From Ecdyonurus torrentis (lineage: Eukaryota > Arthropoda > Insecta > Ephemeroptera > Heptageniidae), in assembly GCA_949318235.1 (NCBI GenBank), contig OX439130.1, positions 38,801,851 to 38,865,850 on the forward strand: a DNA stretch of 64,000 nucleotides, given 5' to 3'. Positions 34,642 to 47,367 of this stretch are shown in pieces. The translations under genes and the position numbers were made by a program. Under the pieces are notes generated by a model. The model saw nothing but the letters and a program-made list of their open reading frames with translations. It was not told the DNA's origin and made no database searches. Within the stretch, counting starts at the first letter, position 1; every line of letters starts with the position of its first letter.

Positions 34642-35333
34642 CTAGAGTTGCTTTACAACCTAATCAAACACACAGAACTATTAGAAATTACATATAGACA
34701 CAAAGAAAGCTATGTGACACATTGACAATCACGATTGTGGGACATGGCATGGTGCAGCGGCTGTGCATGCAAAATTTATCTACACATTTTATAGCATCAA
34801 GAAAATATTCAGTGTAAATTATACATTAAGAACGCGACTTACCGAAAAAACAAATAAAAAAAAAGTAAAATAAAGGCACTAGATAACTAAAACACAGTAT
34901 TATTTATTTTTTCGAGTGCGATTAATTTTTGTGAGAAACACATATCAACATGGCGGACAAAGGCGGCGTCTTGCTCGTACAATGTTGTCAATTGTCAAAT
35001 CGGAAAACGTCAAAAGTAATGATTGTTCTCACTCTCATTACACTACTAAGCAATAGCATTGAAAACATTTAAATTATAATTTTACTTCAACTTTGATTCT
35101 TAAAAATAAAATTCAAGCAGCAGAAACGCAGAAAGTGCTGATTCGTGCTGATTAGGCAACGTTTTGTAGTTTTTAGTTTTGCCATCAGCCACCAGAGGTC
35201 GTAGCGCTCATTTTTTTTTAAAAAAAAATTCAGGTGACAGTCTGACGAAAACAAAAATGTTTTGATTTAAATATTTTACGATACTAGAAAATTAGAAATT
35301 CAGTTCGAAAATATATTTTAATTTTAACGAGTT
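34642..35333. promoter_or_regulatory. Bidirectional promoter region between RBM15 and the ENT gene
   Basis: 692 bp separate the two start codons. The stretch includes CAACATGGCGGACAAAGG (34947-34964), a YY1-type motif typical of housekeeping promoters near the transcription start, and a short CpG-containing zone unlike the AT-rich surroundings. No TATA box is evident for either gene. Shared control is inferred from the layout. Confidence 0.5.
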
Positions 35334-38300
35334 ATGGATTACTCAGTTAATACACGACCTCTGCTCCAAGGCAGTGATAGTGAAACTGACGAGGACACGT
35401 CTCAATCGCAGCATTTGGAGAACGAAGAAGGCGAGGATGACGGAACGGTGAACAAAGATTTGAACCCACTTTTTAAGATTGGTGCTCCTAGAGACAAGTA
35501 AAAGTTTATTTTTTATATCTGCAGCAACTAAATCAATCATAGCTTGCTTTTTATTATCAGATATTTTACCTAGACGTATGTAACTGGTATTAATAAGTTA
35601 GAAAAACTAAGTGAGGGTTCTTTATAATTGCCACGCCCACTTTTCCTGTTGATCTTTATACATACATAAATATTATTTATATTATGCATATTATATATAT
35701 CATACATATAAATGTTATATATTACTATCATATAATTTTATTATAATTAATAACTATTTATAAACCAAAAACAATAGAATCATAATAAAAAAATGTACAT
35801 AATCTAGTATGTATGTACATATGTATGTATATGTATGTATATGTACCGACATGAATTGAATAACCTGCAATTTTAGTAATATGCTTTTCAGTCTATAGTT
35901 GTGCAGGTTTTTCATTTCCTTGCGGTACATATATGCAGATACTGTACACAACAAAATTTGCAATGCGCATTGAAAAATATTTCATGAAATTTTTTTTATA
36001 ATATATAATGTGAGGAAAAAAAGACTACAAAAAAAATGTGAGGTGGTAATTTTGTTTCATATTTTAAAGGAGGACGTCACAGGTCACAGGCTGCAACTTA
36101 TGCATGTGAGCATAGGAAAAAATTGCAGCCTTTGACCTTTGACGTCATTTAATACGACTTTCAAAAATTAATTAAAAATACTTAATGAACTCAAAAATTC
36201 ACATAAAATATGTATCGATTCAGGACAATGCACTCTTTTAGAATATGAAATAAAATTAACCCCCTAAAAATTTTAATCTTCCTCATTGAATGATGATGGT
36301 TATAACATCTAGTTTAATTTTATATTTATAGTGTAGGCACCACTTTATGTTAATGTTAATGCATAACTTTGCCAACTTCTCAGGTATCATGTTGCTTACA
36401 TCATATTCTACTTACTTGGGATGACAACCCTGCTACCTTGGAATTTCTTCATTACGGCAAACCAGGTGAGATCATTAGCTGAATGCGACTGTAACTGGAT
36501 GAGTATGGGTGACTATTGTTATGACGACATTGCTTACAGTATTGGATGCACAAACTCCATGAGGTTCCCCAAAACACCACACTGGGACTGGCAGGACGCA
36601 CTGCCCTGCAAGCAGAGTTTACCTCATACTTAAGCGTGGCCTCAAATGTCCCAAACACTATTTTTCTCATTGCTAACACACTTCTTAGCCACAAGTAAGT
36701 ACCATATGTGTTCCATTGAAACAAATATTTTATTCATATTTATTTGACTATGAAGACTTGAACTTATTTTATTTGCTGCTATGTCTAAATAGAATATGAA
36801 TTTTAAACAGAACGTGTTGACTTTTGTTTTCCAGAATTCCTCTTGGCGCCCGGATGATTGGTTCATTGTTTAGTATCTTGATGTTGTTTATCCTCACGAC
36901 TTCTCTTGTTTATGTTGATACGGACCCATGTGAGTAATTTTATCACACTGGTAGCAAACTCTTAAAAAAAAAAAAAAAAAAACTTTTGAATTTAATAAAT
37001 TCAATACAATTTAATGTTTGTACCATAACAATTAGACATGATAGTGATATTAACATTATCTAATGATATAAGAAATAAAGAAAATTAATAAAACATAAAG
37101 ATGCTGCATTTAAAATTAAGTAATTTAAAAAAAGAGAAAAACAAGTTCCTTCCCACTCTGATGAATATTTTTTTATGTCACAGGGCAGCAAGGATTCTTC
37201 ATTTTGACCTTGTCAAGCGTGGTAGTTGTCAATAGTAAGTAAAGACTGTCTTAATAATCTATACTACATAGCGATGTAGCAGGAGGTACTAATATTGATT
37301 CATTTTATGTGCAGTTGGCAGTGCTATCATGCAAGGTGGATTATATGGTGTAGTAGGTTGTTTTCCTCATCGCTACATCACAGCTGTAGTGGGAGGTCAA
37401 GCTCTGGGGGGAGTGTTTGCTGCACTGGTCAACATTGCCTCTATCGCTATGGGAGCATCGCCTGAAGCCAGTGCTCTCACATACTTCCTTGTGGCTGATG
37501 TCGTACTTGTATCCTCCATGCTGGCTTATCTTGGTCTATCCTCCACGGTATTTATATTACAGTATTAACTTTATTTGTTTGCATACATGCAAATAGTATT
37601 TCCTCTTAATAAAATAGTAATAATAAATATTTGCCTGGTGCCTTTTTGCTGTATAAATAAATTGTTATATTATTAGTAAAATACTGATTAATTTGAAAGG
37701 TCTTGGTGTTACCATTTGCTACTTGCTATATAATAATTTGTTTGCCATTCAAGTTATGTGCAAATGACAGTACATTTACCTAAGCCTTAATTGCTATGTA
37801 TTTGTCCAGTCGTACTTCAAGTTCCACATGGCAAGCAAATCTCGTAGCATTGCTGTCTACACACCAGTTGTCGAGGGAGAGGAGGTGATGGTGCACAGAC
37901 CTGTCTCATATCGCGCTATTCTCAACAAGGTAAAACTTCTATTAATTCTGTGGTAGGAATATAATATGCGATTGTAAGTTAGGTTCTACTCATTATAAAG
38001 CTGGCTATGTACACAATACAGGTTTCCTTAAATTTTATTGTAACTAATATTAGTAGTATTGTAATTGCTATATTGTCGTTGTTATTTTATTAATTTCAGA
38101 TATGTATAGTTTTTTTTTTTTTTTTTTTTTAATAGCTCATTAAAGGAACTAATTAAAATAAAAATGTAGGATCAAAAAAGGATCATGAAATTCCTAAGGT
38201 TCCATAGATATTAAAAGTACAGTAACTAATTGTTTGTTATAATATTTTGCCCGTTAAGATAACAATTAAAAAAATGTTTACATAAGGAAGGGAAAAAAAT

Positions 38301-41300
38301 GGAATAATAAGAAATGTTATTATAAATTATGAGCTGATATTGAGATATTTTGTGTTACAGATATGGGTACACTGCTTCACCATCTGGATGTTGTTTGTGG
38401 TGACCCTAGCTGTGTTTCCAGCAGTCACTGTACTTATCAATTCCACCGACGAGGGTAACAAGAAGCCATGGAATGGTAAGCATTGCCCGATATAGCATAA
38501 GTAAGCTAGTACTTATAAGTACTAATTACTTACAAAGTTATAACTTTAGCATGTACTACATACATATATTGCATTGCACTCATTGCAGATGTCTACTTTG
38601 TTCCTGTGATTGGTTACTTGCTGTTTAACACATGCGACTATATTGGCAGACTTCTAGCTGGCTGGTTGCACAGGGTATGTATTTCTGGAGAATTATCGTT
38701 AAGGTAGATTAGGTAGTTAAAGCCATAGACCACATAAAACAAAATGTGCTTTTTAATGAATAAACACGAAATGGGATCTTCAAAACTGATGACAATTTTT
38801 ACCAGAATGGTAATATAGCCCCACGAGAGAGAGAGTGAAAAAAACTGTAAAGTATGCAATTTGCGTGAAAATTCATGTTTATGACGTCAGAAACATGCCA
38901 AAATTAGTATGAAAATGTTGTGTGGGTTGCATAAATCAAATTTTCTGATCACTGCTACGGGGCAACTGTTGGTTTTTGAGACAAACTAATGTTATTTATG
39001 TAAATACCATCAAGGGTTTTGTGTTTTGTGATATAAATGCTTATGTTTGTCTCTGGTCTATTCCTTTAAGTAACGAAAGGAAAGTATAGAAAACCTACAA
39101 GTGCCTTACCCTGATGAAGACCAGCTAGGTGAAGATCTTGATGGCACAGTTAACACAAATTACATTGATTAAGACATTTCAAGGCTGATAATGTGATAAC
39201 CCTCTTCTTCAGATCCCTAGAGTGATTACAGAGAGATTGTGAGAGGTTACATTCTAAGCAAGTGAAGGTAGGGGTTGCCACTCTCAAAGTGTCTTAATCA
39301 ATGTAAGTATTTGTGTTATCTGTGCCGTTAAAAGACCTTCACCTAATTACAGATTTCACCATGTTGCACATATTGGTTTTTCTATTATTTCCTTTGAAAA
39401 TATTACAGGGTTCGACCGGGTTTTTTAACCTGGATTTTTGCCGGGCGGTTTTTTATAAAAAACCGGGCAATAAGATTTTTAAAAAACCCGGTTTTTTAAA
39501 AAAGCCGGTTTAAAAAAAAAAATAATAAATAAAAAAAAGAAGCCAAAATACTATATTAATAAAAGAGTGGAAAAATAGTCTCTAAAAATAATAAAATAGT
39601 CGGAAAATAGTCTTTGAAATTTATATAGCTCATTAGTGACTTTATTTATTAGTATAACATGTCTGAATTTATCTGTTTTCTTAATAGTCTCTAGGATTGC
39701 CTAAAAAAAAAAAAAAAAAAAAAAAAATGTTCTATAGTCTAAAAAAGTTACATCGGTCTAAAATAGCATTGTCTAAATAATAATAAAAAAAATCTTCAGA
39801 GACCACTAAAAACATTTTTTGTAAGGCGAATTAGTATGAACACAAAATAAAGAAGCTTTGGTACTTAAAAATTTAATTATGTCAAACACGTGAAACACGA
39901 TCAAATATAAGTTATTCGCCACCTTAAAGATAACAATACATGGAAATTTGTAGTCAAATAAGAAACTTTTTTTTAAAAATAAAATTATTATTAAATTAAA
40001 ACTTTTTTCGAAAAAAAAAAATTTAATAAAAATAAAAAATATTTTAAATTTACTCGATTTTATTTGAAAATTATTGTGTTCCAACAAACCTCTATAAAAT
40101 TGATATTTGATGTGGTTTTGTTGTTGTTTTTTTCAAATGACTAAAAAATATGCGAGTTTATTATTTTATTATTTTTATGTTATTATTGTGAAAATTAGGA
40201 AAAAATTAAAAAAGCGGGTTTTTTTACTTAAAAAACCGGGTTTTATTAAAAAAACCGGGCTGTAAAACCCGGTTTTACCTGCCGGCCGGTTTTATTAAAA
40301 AAACCGGGTTTAATCCGAACCCTGAAATATTATAGGTAGTGAAGGTGAGAGATAGACTCTTCATACTAACATAAGATCTGATATTTGTAGCCTCGCAAGC
40401 ACAGTTGGATTATGGCAGCTGTGAGTGTGCTGCGTATTGGATTCATCCCATTACTTATGTTTTGCAATGCTCACCCTCGTAAGAACCTGCCTGTGCTACT
40501 GGACACTGATCTCGACTACATTCTTATCATCACTTTCTTTGCTCTCTCCAATGGCTATCTCGCAAACATTACTTTTATCTGTGTTCCCAAGTAAGTAGTA
40601 TCACTTTTAATTTTATACAAACAATTCACTGTATACCCTTATCAATTGACTAAAGGTTTTGCATTCAAAATTATCAAGATATTTATTTTTCTTCAATGTA
40701 AGTTCAATGTTCATTAGCAATGCACAGTTATAATATTTTTCATTACTCAATAGTGCAAATTTCAGCACTTTCCTCAACCTTTCTCATCATGTTCAAAACT
40801 TTTTTCCATTGCTAAATTTTAGGGTAAATTTAGAGTTGATTAAGGATTTACAACTCATTTAATAAAATAATAATAATAATATATTCGCCTTGGCCACGCC
40901 CAAAGGGCGTACTTGCATTTGGCTACTTCCCAGTAAACCACAGCTTTTCACAAGTAGTTTGCAAGTACTTTTCCGATGTAAGAGTGTCACTCCCAGCTCA
41001 TGTGACGTCACTGGTACTGACATTTGTGCATCGGAAAAGTAATTGCTATGTACATGTGAAAATACTGTGGTTTACTGGGTTTTGATGCTGCGTGCGCATC
41101 CGCCATAAGCTTATAACATGTACAACCTAGTGCAAGTATGCCCTTTGTTGTACTGGACAAAAATGCAAGTATGCCCTTTGTTGTACTGGACAAAAATGCA
41201 AGTACGCTTTTTGTAAGACGACCTTGAAATGCAAGTACGCCCTTTGGGTGCGGCCACGGTGATATAATATATACTAATATTAAAAGTAGCATATCATAAA

Positions 41301-41540
41301 GTTTAATTATATTTCTAATGCAATAATGTATTGAGAGGCCACAAAAGGTATACACCCACTTACATGGTCCTCTGACACATATTAAACATAATGTATGTAC
41401 CTAATTTATTTTGAATGATTTATTGCAGTCTAGTAGAGAGTTATGAGCAAGAGACGGCAGCCTCAATGATGGCGGCATTCCTGGGATTGGGAACATCATG
41501 CGGTTCTGCTCTCAGTTTGTTGATGGTTCGACTCTTATAG
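35334..41540 (+). CDS. Equilibrative nucleoside transporter (SLC29 family), 11 exons
   Basis: Exons: 35334-35497, 36384-36465, 36540-36694, 36835-36929, 37184-37234, 37315-37547, 37810-37929, 38361-38475, 38589-38674, 40391-40590, 41429-41540, giving 470 aa (human ENT3 is 475). All phases agree; intron 2 is only 74 nt. A ~55-residue acidic N-terminal tail precedes TM1, which has the ENT signature LLGMTTLLPWNFFITA, then YWMHKL, SYLSVASNVPN, the GSAIMQGGLYG segment, FNTCDYIGR and a C-terminal ETAASMMAAFLGLG. These proteins move nucleosides down gradients across the plasma or lysosomal membrane. An N-terminal RPLL could be a dileucine sorting signal as in ENT3, but the acidic residue spacing is not canonical, so I do not assign a specific paralogue. 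Confidence 0.93.
36030..36290. repeat. Interspersed repeat family I, copy 1
   Basis: About 260 bp ending TCTTTTAGAATATGAAATAA and AATTAACCCCC, containing ATGCATGTGAGCATAGG. Related copies are at 50925-51706 and 52940-53265. The ends are inverted (TTTCATATT... and ...AATATGAAA), so this is probably another MITE. It lies in ENT intron 1. Confidence 0.65.
38717..39069. mobile_element. TTAA-flanked MITE family D, copy 1
   Basis: TTAAAGCCATAGACCA to TGGTCTATTCCTTTAA, 353 bp. It carries GTTTATGACGTCAGAAACAT and GGATCTTCAAAACTGATG. The second copy, at 56651-56977, is in the opposite orientation. It lies in ENT intron 9. Confidence 0.8.
39073..39347. mobile_element. PLE 3'-tail fragment plus adjacent inverted repeat
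   Basis: 39073-39106 on the minus strand reads GGTAAGGCACTTGTAGGTTT then TCTATACTTTCC, a diverged Penelope 3' tail. Next to it, 39126-39347 forms an inverted repeat: TAGGTGAAGATCTTGATGGC and CACAAATTACATTGATTAAG pair with the complementary strand near 39285-39347. Confidence 0.5.
39406..40324. mobile_element. Non-autonomous hAT element with perfect 8-bp TSD
   Basis: A 919-bp element with ends CAGGGTTCGACCGGGTTTTT and AAACCCGGTTT...GAACCCTG. AAATATTA is duplicated on both sides (39398-39405, 40325-40332). Both termini contain clusters of AACCCGGTTTT-type words, the usual subterminal transposase sites of hAT elements. It lies in ENT intron 9 and has no transposase. Confidence 0.9.
40884..41264. 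mobile_element. MITE family E, copy 1 (AAAGGGCGTACTTGCA repeats)
   Basis: Inverted ends CGCCTTGGCCACGCC and GGTGCGGCCACGG with TATA flanks. Inside are three to four direct or inverted copies of the word AAAGGGCGTACTTGCAT. Relatives are at 46663 and 55341. It lies in ENT intron 10. Confidence 0.75.
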
Positions 41541-43380
41541 ATCTGCTGTGGTGCTTCCCCGAGACTGTAGACTGTTTGTGAAATTAACTTATGAGTGATT
41601 GAAAGCGCAACCACACATTCCTTATGCATTGTAAGTAACACATACTGTTGGTAAACTTTGAATCTTAGTATAACATGAAAACACAAAAAAACACAAAAAC
41701 AAAACACAGAGACACATAAAACTAAGATTTGATGTTTATCACCTGTGCATGTGGTCTCTATGGAAGTAATTTGATTTGAGGTCTTTTATTGTTATTTCTT
41801 AATTTTTTAAATCTTGATAATTAAACAGATTTAATAGGAAACACATACATAGATAAGAAAAATTGGGGAATGAAAGAAAGTGTGAGCTCAGACAGATGGG
41901 GACTCCATGGTAAAAACAATAATTTCTAACCGAGGCTAAAAAAAAAAAAAAAGTTTTCCAATGAATCTTATTAATTAACAATTATTGCTGAATTCATTTT
42001 TCTATGATATATATTTGTCGTCTCTTATTGAGTATTTTATCCAAAGAGATGTCAAATGATATTTTATTAAGGTTAAAAAGCAGGAGGGATTAAGATTAAA
42101 AAAAAAATGAATGAGTTTTAAATCCATTTTGTCATTCTGCAATAATAACCCATTCTGATTGATTGATTTTTTTTTTATGTAACTGACTTAACTAAATTTT
42201 GTTTTGTTTTACTCATCCTTGCTGTAGAATTCATATTGCCTTGAAGTAATTTAACTAAAGATTAACTTTCATATGGCACTCTTAATTGTGTGATGTTTTG
42301 CTTGCCATGATACTTTATTTGCTCACTGCCATAAATACTGCTTCATGTAAAAATATATGTGTATGTATTTTTTAATTTAATATTAACTTAATGATATCTC
42401 TATGATATAAACATGTTATATATATTTGTTAATATATTTTATCAATCTCAACATAATTACTCTTAAAAGTAAATTATAAAAGGTATATTTTGTAATTATT
42501 AGAAAATGTTTTTATGTTATACTTGACTATTTTATACTCTATTATGTTTTTTATTTTATATATTTTTAAGTATGTTATTGTAATCATGGTGGTCTCAAAA
42601 CTTGATGTAGCTGAGAACAAATTTATTTGCACAAAATAAATTTCTTTGGTCTTAATTTTTGTTTTATCTTTAATTTGATTGTTCAATATATACATACATT
42701 ATGTATGTCCCAAATAAAGACCTAATAAATATTAGTATTAACGTAGTGTATTTCACTGGCTCTTAAAATACTTCATATATAAATGTATGTATATTCAATT
42801 TTATCAGCTGCTACCCAGTGTGAATGTATTGATCAAAATATTACTCTAAATAAATCTATTATAGCAGAATTTGACCAGCATTTTCTTTCGTCCTTTTTGC
42901 GTAAAATGTTTGCAGTTGATGACAATACAGTACTCTCAATTTTATGACATTACAATACCTAGAAAATAGGCATTTTACTAAATAGTGAGTTTTAGCATTG
43001 AAATTTCTTTATTGCTGTAACCTGACAAAGTGTTCACCAAATATGAATTAATTCATTGTTATTATGTATTATTTTAGTTGCTATAATTTTGTATTAATAT
43101 AAATAAGCAGATGGCAATACAGTTTTATTATTATTATTTTAATATTTTTTAATTCCTCTTTGATTTTATTATTGTTTTAGGCAAAAATGACCAAGAGTAT
43201 AAGATTATCATAACAGCTGTTGTATAGTCAATTAATGTAAATTATTGTAAATAGTATAAATTATGGTGCATGCTTTTTTTAAAAATTGCAAAACCCACGC
43301 AATTATTAACATGTGATGGTCTACTATCTGCTTAAAAATCGCCTTGACAGACCTCGATGGCGTGCTAACATATACCTTTA
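41541..43380 (+). other. ENT 3' UTR and downstream AT-rich spacer
   Basis: No further coding sequence. Polyadenylation-like AATAAA occurs at 42635 and 42713, so the transcript may carry a ~1.1-kb 3' UTR. The rest is featureless AT-rich DNA up to the LINE fragment. Confidence 0.45.
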
Positions 43381-43381
43381 A

Positions 43382-44605
43382 TATATACCCCTTACAAATC
43401 CCTCCAATCGAGCAGTCTCAGTTCCAGCAGGCCATGCTTATGTAATTTTTATTGATTTCTTGAAAGCATTTGACATGGTGGATAGAAAATTGTTAATGCA
43501 TAAGCTCATCAATACTAGAAAACTGCCTAAAGAATTATTAATTTCTATTGCCATGTTGCTTGAAGTCAATTTTGTGATAATCAACGATGGCTTAGTTTTA
43601 TCTGACCCAATCTTGCAGAGTAACGGAGTTCTACAGGGTGGTCCGAGTAGCCCCCTCTTATATAACCTCCTCACACATGACATCTTGGACATTTTAGTTG
43701 ACCTTATCTGTAATGATCCTGATATCTTTATCAGCATCTATGCAGATGATATCGCTATTATTTGTAATAATATTGTAAAACTTCAAAAAATTCTAGACAA
43801 ACTTATTGAATGGGCTAATCTGAATGGATTAAAAATTAATGCTACGAAAACAAAAATTGTAAAATTCAGGAGAGGTGGCCCTTTAGCAAAGTCAGATGTA
43901 ATAACTTGTAATGGAGAAAAGATAGAGTTTGTAAATTCTTTTAATTATCTGGGGGTTATTATGCAACAGACGGGGAAATCTTTCTCTAAACATATCAAAG
44001 AACGCTGTCGAAATGCATTGTCATCTTCATTCGCTATCTCAAATCTAAATTCGTTATCTTTGGAAACAGCTATTAAACTGTTTCACCTGAAAATCTCTCC
44101 AGTTGCTTCGTACAGCATTGAAATTTTCTGGTCATTTATGTCTATAACAGACTTCAAAAATCTAGAATCTGTTAAGTCTCGGTACTTAAAACGGATACTT
44201 TGCTTGTCAAAATTTACGTCGTCAAGGCTGGTTTACGAGCTAGCAGGGGAGGAGTTATTTGTAACGGAACTACAAGTGAAATTTAAATTGTTAAAAACAG
44301 ATAATTACATTAAATTTGTTAAGGATAGACTAAGTAAAACTGAAGATATCAGCCTGGCCTTCTATAATACCCCTGCATTTAATATTAATAATATTAATGG
44401 GTGGAAAGGCCCAAACTGTACAGACAGGCATGTTTTTACCCGTTATGCGGTGCATGGTTTCCACCATGTAATCTGTCAAATTAAAGAATATCACGAGTGT
44501 AATGATAAATGTGTATGTGTATTATGTAGTGGCCTATGTACCAGTAACCACTTACTTCATTGTCCATCTCGGACCCTATCATTAAGTCAATATGCAAAAA
44601 TGTAG
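43382..44605 (+). pseudogene. LINE reverse transcriptase, C-terminal part
   Basis: The frame is open for about 407 codons without a stop. RT motif A appears as FIDFLKAFDMVDR (near 43448-43486), the QG motif as GVLQGGPSSPLLYN, and the catalytic site as YADD (near 43740). A thumb-like region and a C-terminal CCHC-type zinc knuckle (CVCVLCSGLC then H and C) follow. The fingers domain and endonuclease are missing. The undamaged frame implies a fairly recent copy. The first methionine of the frame is not a real start. Confidence 0.85.
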
Positions 44606-44690
44606 ACCTATATAAATATGTATATAAATATGTATAAGTACACCTTGGTGTTTAATAAATAAATAATAATAATAATATAATAATGCATGT
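43382..44690 (+). mobile_element. 5'-truncated non-LTR retrotransposon (LINE)
   Basis: The truncated RT frame (43382-44605) is followed by a short 3' UTR ending GTTTAATAAATAAATAAT and (AAT)n, a simple-repeat tail typical of several LINE clades. The 5' end is lost, consistent with abortive reverse transcription. Confidence 0.8.
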
Positions 44691-45020
44691 ATGGTTTAGT
44701 GCATGAAAAATAGTATTATATATTATACATACCAATACCAAATACCAGAATATAAAACAAAGTCAAATTATAACAAAATACAAATATATTGCTTTACATA
44801 TGTAATGATTAAAATCATTACCAAAATAATAACACTGCAATCTCTCTTCCAAGAAGTGGAAAATAGGAAAAAAGTACTGGCCTTATGGTATTTTTACCCC
44901 AGGCCATTTAACCCCAATAAAGAGGTAGTTAAAAAAAAAGTTTCTCTTTCCCCCTAAAAAAAAAAAAAAAAAAAAATTTGGATTCAGGGGCGCTAAATTC
45001 ATAGTTTCTCTTACAGTCTG

Positions 45021-45124
45021 TACACTCCCCCTGAATAAATCTGACCGGTCGCATTGAAGTTTCCTCATATATTTAACATTTGGAGACTTAAAAGCTGTGG
45101 TCAGATTTATTCTGGGGGAGTGTA
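45021..45124. mobile_element. Short TA-flanked MITE, CACTCCCCCTGAATAAATC ends
   Basis: CACTCCCCCTGAATAAATC (45023 on) and the complementary GATTTATTCTGGGGGAGTG enclose about 45 bp. TA lies at both edges. Confidence 0.75.
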
Positions 45125-45267
45125 CAAACTGAAGAAGGTATTCACACATACTCTGTTTTCTCTTGGAGTTCAATGCCAAAACCTTTCCAATATGTATTAG
45201 TTCTTTAATTATTTCTGTGCTAGCAAGATTTTCATGGAACTGTGGGCAATAGGACTCTCTTTACTAT

Positions 45268-45320
45268 GGTAAGGCCCTTGCTGGTTTCCTCTACCCTTTT
45301 CTTTAATATTCCTAACTGTG
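45268..45320 (+). mobile_element. Penelope-like element 3'-tail fragment
   Basis: TATGGTAAGGCCCTTGCTGG then TTTCCTCTACCCTTTTCTTT, followed by CCTAACTGTGATAGTTT. It matches the end of the right palindrome arm and its outward extension (2279-2345). Confidence 0.65.
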
Positions 45321-45387
45321 ATAGTTTATTTTAGTTATATATTTATTTAATATTTTTTTATTATTATTACCTATTATTATTATTAGG

Positions 45388-45389
<2 letters not shown>

Positions 45390-45464
<75 letters not shown>

Positions 45465-45466
45465 GG

Positions 45467-45554
<88 letters not shown>

Positions 45555-45727
45555 GGGTGCTCCGCTATAATGTCCTAAGTCCACTTGACCTTGAAAAATA
45601 AAAAATCGTCGGATCAACCCCAAATTTTGGATTTATCCATTTCAGGTCATTTGCAGCAAAAAATATTTTTCAAGGTCAAATGGACTTAGGACATTATAGC
45701 GGAGCACCCTCGATATATATATATAGG

Positions 45728-45766
<39 letters not shown>

Positions 45767-45770
45767 CAAT
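45390..45770. repeat. Long (TA)n tract split by a family H MITE
   Basis: About 160 bp of TA on the left and ~40 bp on the right of the MITE at 45551-45713, with TAGGATAT interruptions. Confidence 0.9.
45551..45713. mobile_element. MITE family H, copy 1
   Basis: 163 bp, TCGAGGGTGCTCCGCTATAA to TTATAGCGGAGCACCCTCGA, a terminal inverted repeat of ~50 bp continuing through GTCCTAAGTCCA and TTGACCTTGAAAAA. It is inserted in TA repeats. Copies are at 50609, 51054 and 51261. Confidence 0.9.
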
Positions 45771-46662
45771 ACGTATAACAATATATATACAAATAGGACC
45801 GTATCTCCCCTTTCTGGTAACACCAACAAATTTTTGTAGATGATATAACTTATGTCCCGTGAACTGCTGTCCCTGAATAGATAGGCAACATTTTATACTC
45901 TCGTTTGATTCAATGCAATCTTATTTATAAAATTACATGCACAGTAATGGAGCTATAAACTCAATTTTTGGTAACAAAAATGTTTTTTAAAATATCTCTA
46001 CCTTCTAAATGTTTTTTTTTTATTATTATTATTATTGTCAATCTATTTCCAGTTTTATTTAGATTTTTTTACAATCTATTTAAATATGTATTTAAACCCT
46101 CGATTGCTTACCAATATGACAATTGTTCTTGCTCTTCTCCACTTCTTAACAAAACGATAAAATTTCTAAGTGTTAAAAATTACTGTGTGAATGGTGTTAT
46201 TAAAATTTTTTTTTAAGGTTTTGCTTGAAAATACTTTTTTTTTCTTTATTAAAATTTACTTTTAGCATACATTTACATAAAAAAAAACTGTAGTAATTTC
46301 TGATGTTTCTTTACACAAGTCTGCATCAATCATGTTTGCATAATATAATATCAATTAGTAGAAAATTTATAATAACTTGTGACAAAGAAGAAAAAAAAAT
46401 TGAATTAAAAATATGAAAATGTTTGTGGCATGGTGAAACAACAGAGCACAGCAGCACAGTTCAACTATCTGTGTCCAACCATGAAAATTCTCTTCAAACA
46501 ATAGTTGTTATAGACAATGGAATGTAAGAAGCTACTTATGGCTTTTATGACATATAAAATGCAAACAAATAAATTACATAATGATTAAATTGCTGCATGA
46601 TGCAATAAACTACATACACAATAGAAAAGTAATTATATATTATATAGATATATTTACATATA

Positions 46663-46852
46663 TCGCCCTTGTTGCGTCCAAAGGGCGTACTTGCATTTTT
46701 ATCCATTCCCACAAAGGGCGTACTTGCACTTGGTTTTATATGTTAAGCTTATGGCGGATGAGCGCGCAGCATCAAAAGTAGCCAAATGCAAGTACGCCCT
46801 TTGCGTGAAAGTAGCCAAATGCAAGTACGCCCTTTGGACGCAACAAGGGCAA
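46663..46852. mobile_element. MITE family E, copy 2
   Basis: CGCCCTTGTTGCGTCCAAAG to CTTTGGACGCAACAAGGGC with TATA flanks. Four copies of GGGCGTACTTGCA lie inside, two per orientation. The small mirrored frames here are not genes. Confidence 0.85.
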
Positions 46853-47367
46853 TATAGGAAAAAAAATGTTTTAGAAATTTCATCAAACCAAAAAAATAGA
46901 ATAAAATAGGAACACTGGTTTAATTGTCTTACCATGGTAACCATAACTGTAGGGTATTTTTTTTATTTTTTATTACCTACTATTAATATTTGTGCTACTA
47001 ACAGATTTTAGTAAGATTTTAGATTTACAAGATTAGTAAGATTTTTAACTTGTAAGGATAAGTCACATTCAGATACTTATTGCTGTCATATCCTTTTATA
47101 ATATTACCCATTTTTTAATGGGAAATATTAAATATTAGGCAGAGATTAGAGCCTGTTGAATTGAAAAATATATAATGCAAAGTATCTCTAATTTAAACTT
47201 GGAACTTGGGACCAAATGTTCTAGTGTAGACAAGTGCTAGATAAAGTAGATGTTAAAGAATGGGGATACTGTGTCAATATACCTAGTATAAATAATCGTT
47301 TGACTTAAATCTGTCTGCATTTTATTTTATGAAGTTTATTAACAACAAAGTTTTAAAAAGTGAAGAC

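Noticed and set aside
36421..36633. Continuous 70-aa frame through ENT exons 2-3 without an intron
   Set aside because: It loses the ENT frame; splicing out 36466-36539 restores YWMHKL and the family pattern.
45312..45623. 103-aa frame of alternating isoleucine and tyrosine
   Set aside because: Translation of (TA)n microsatellite.
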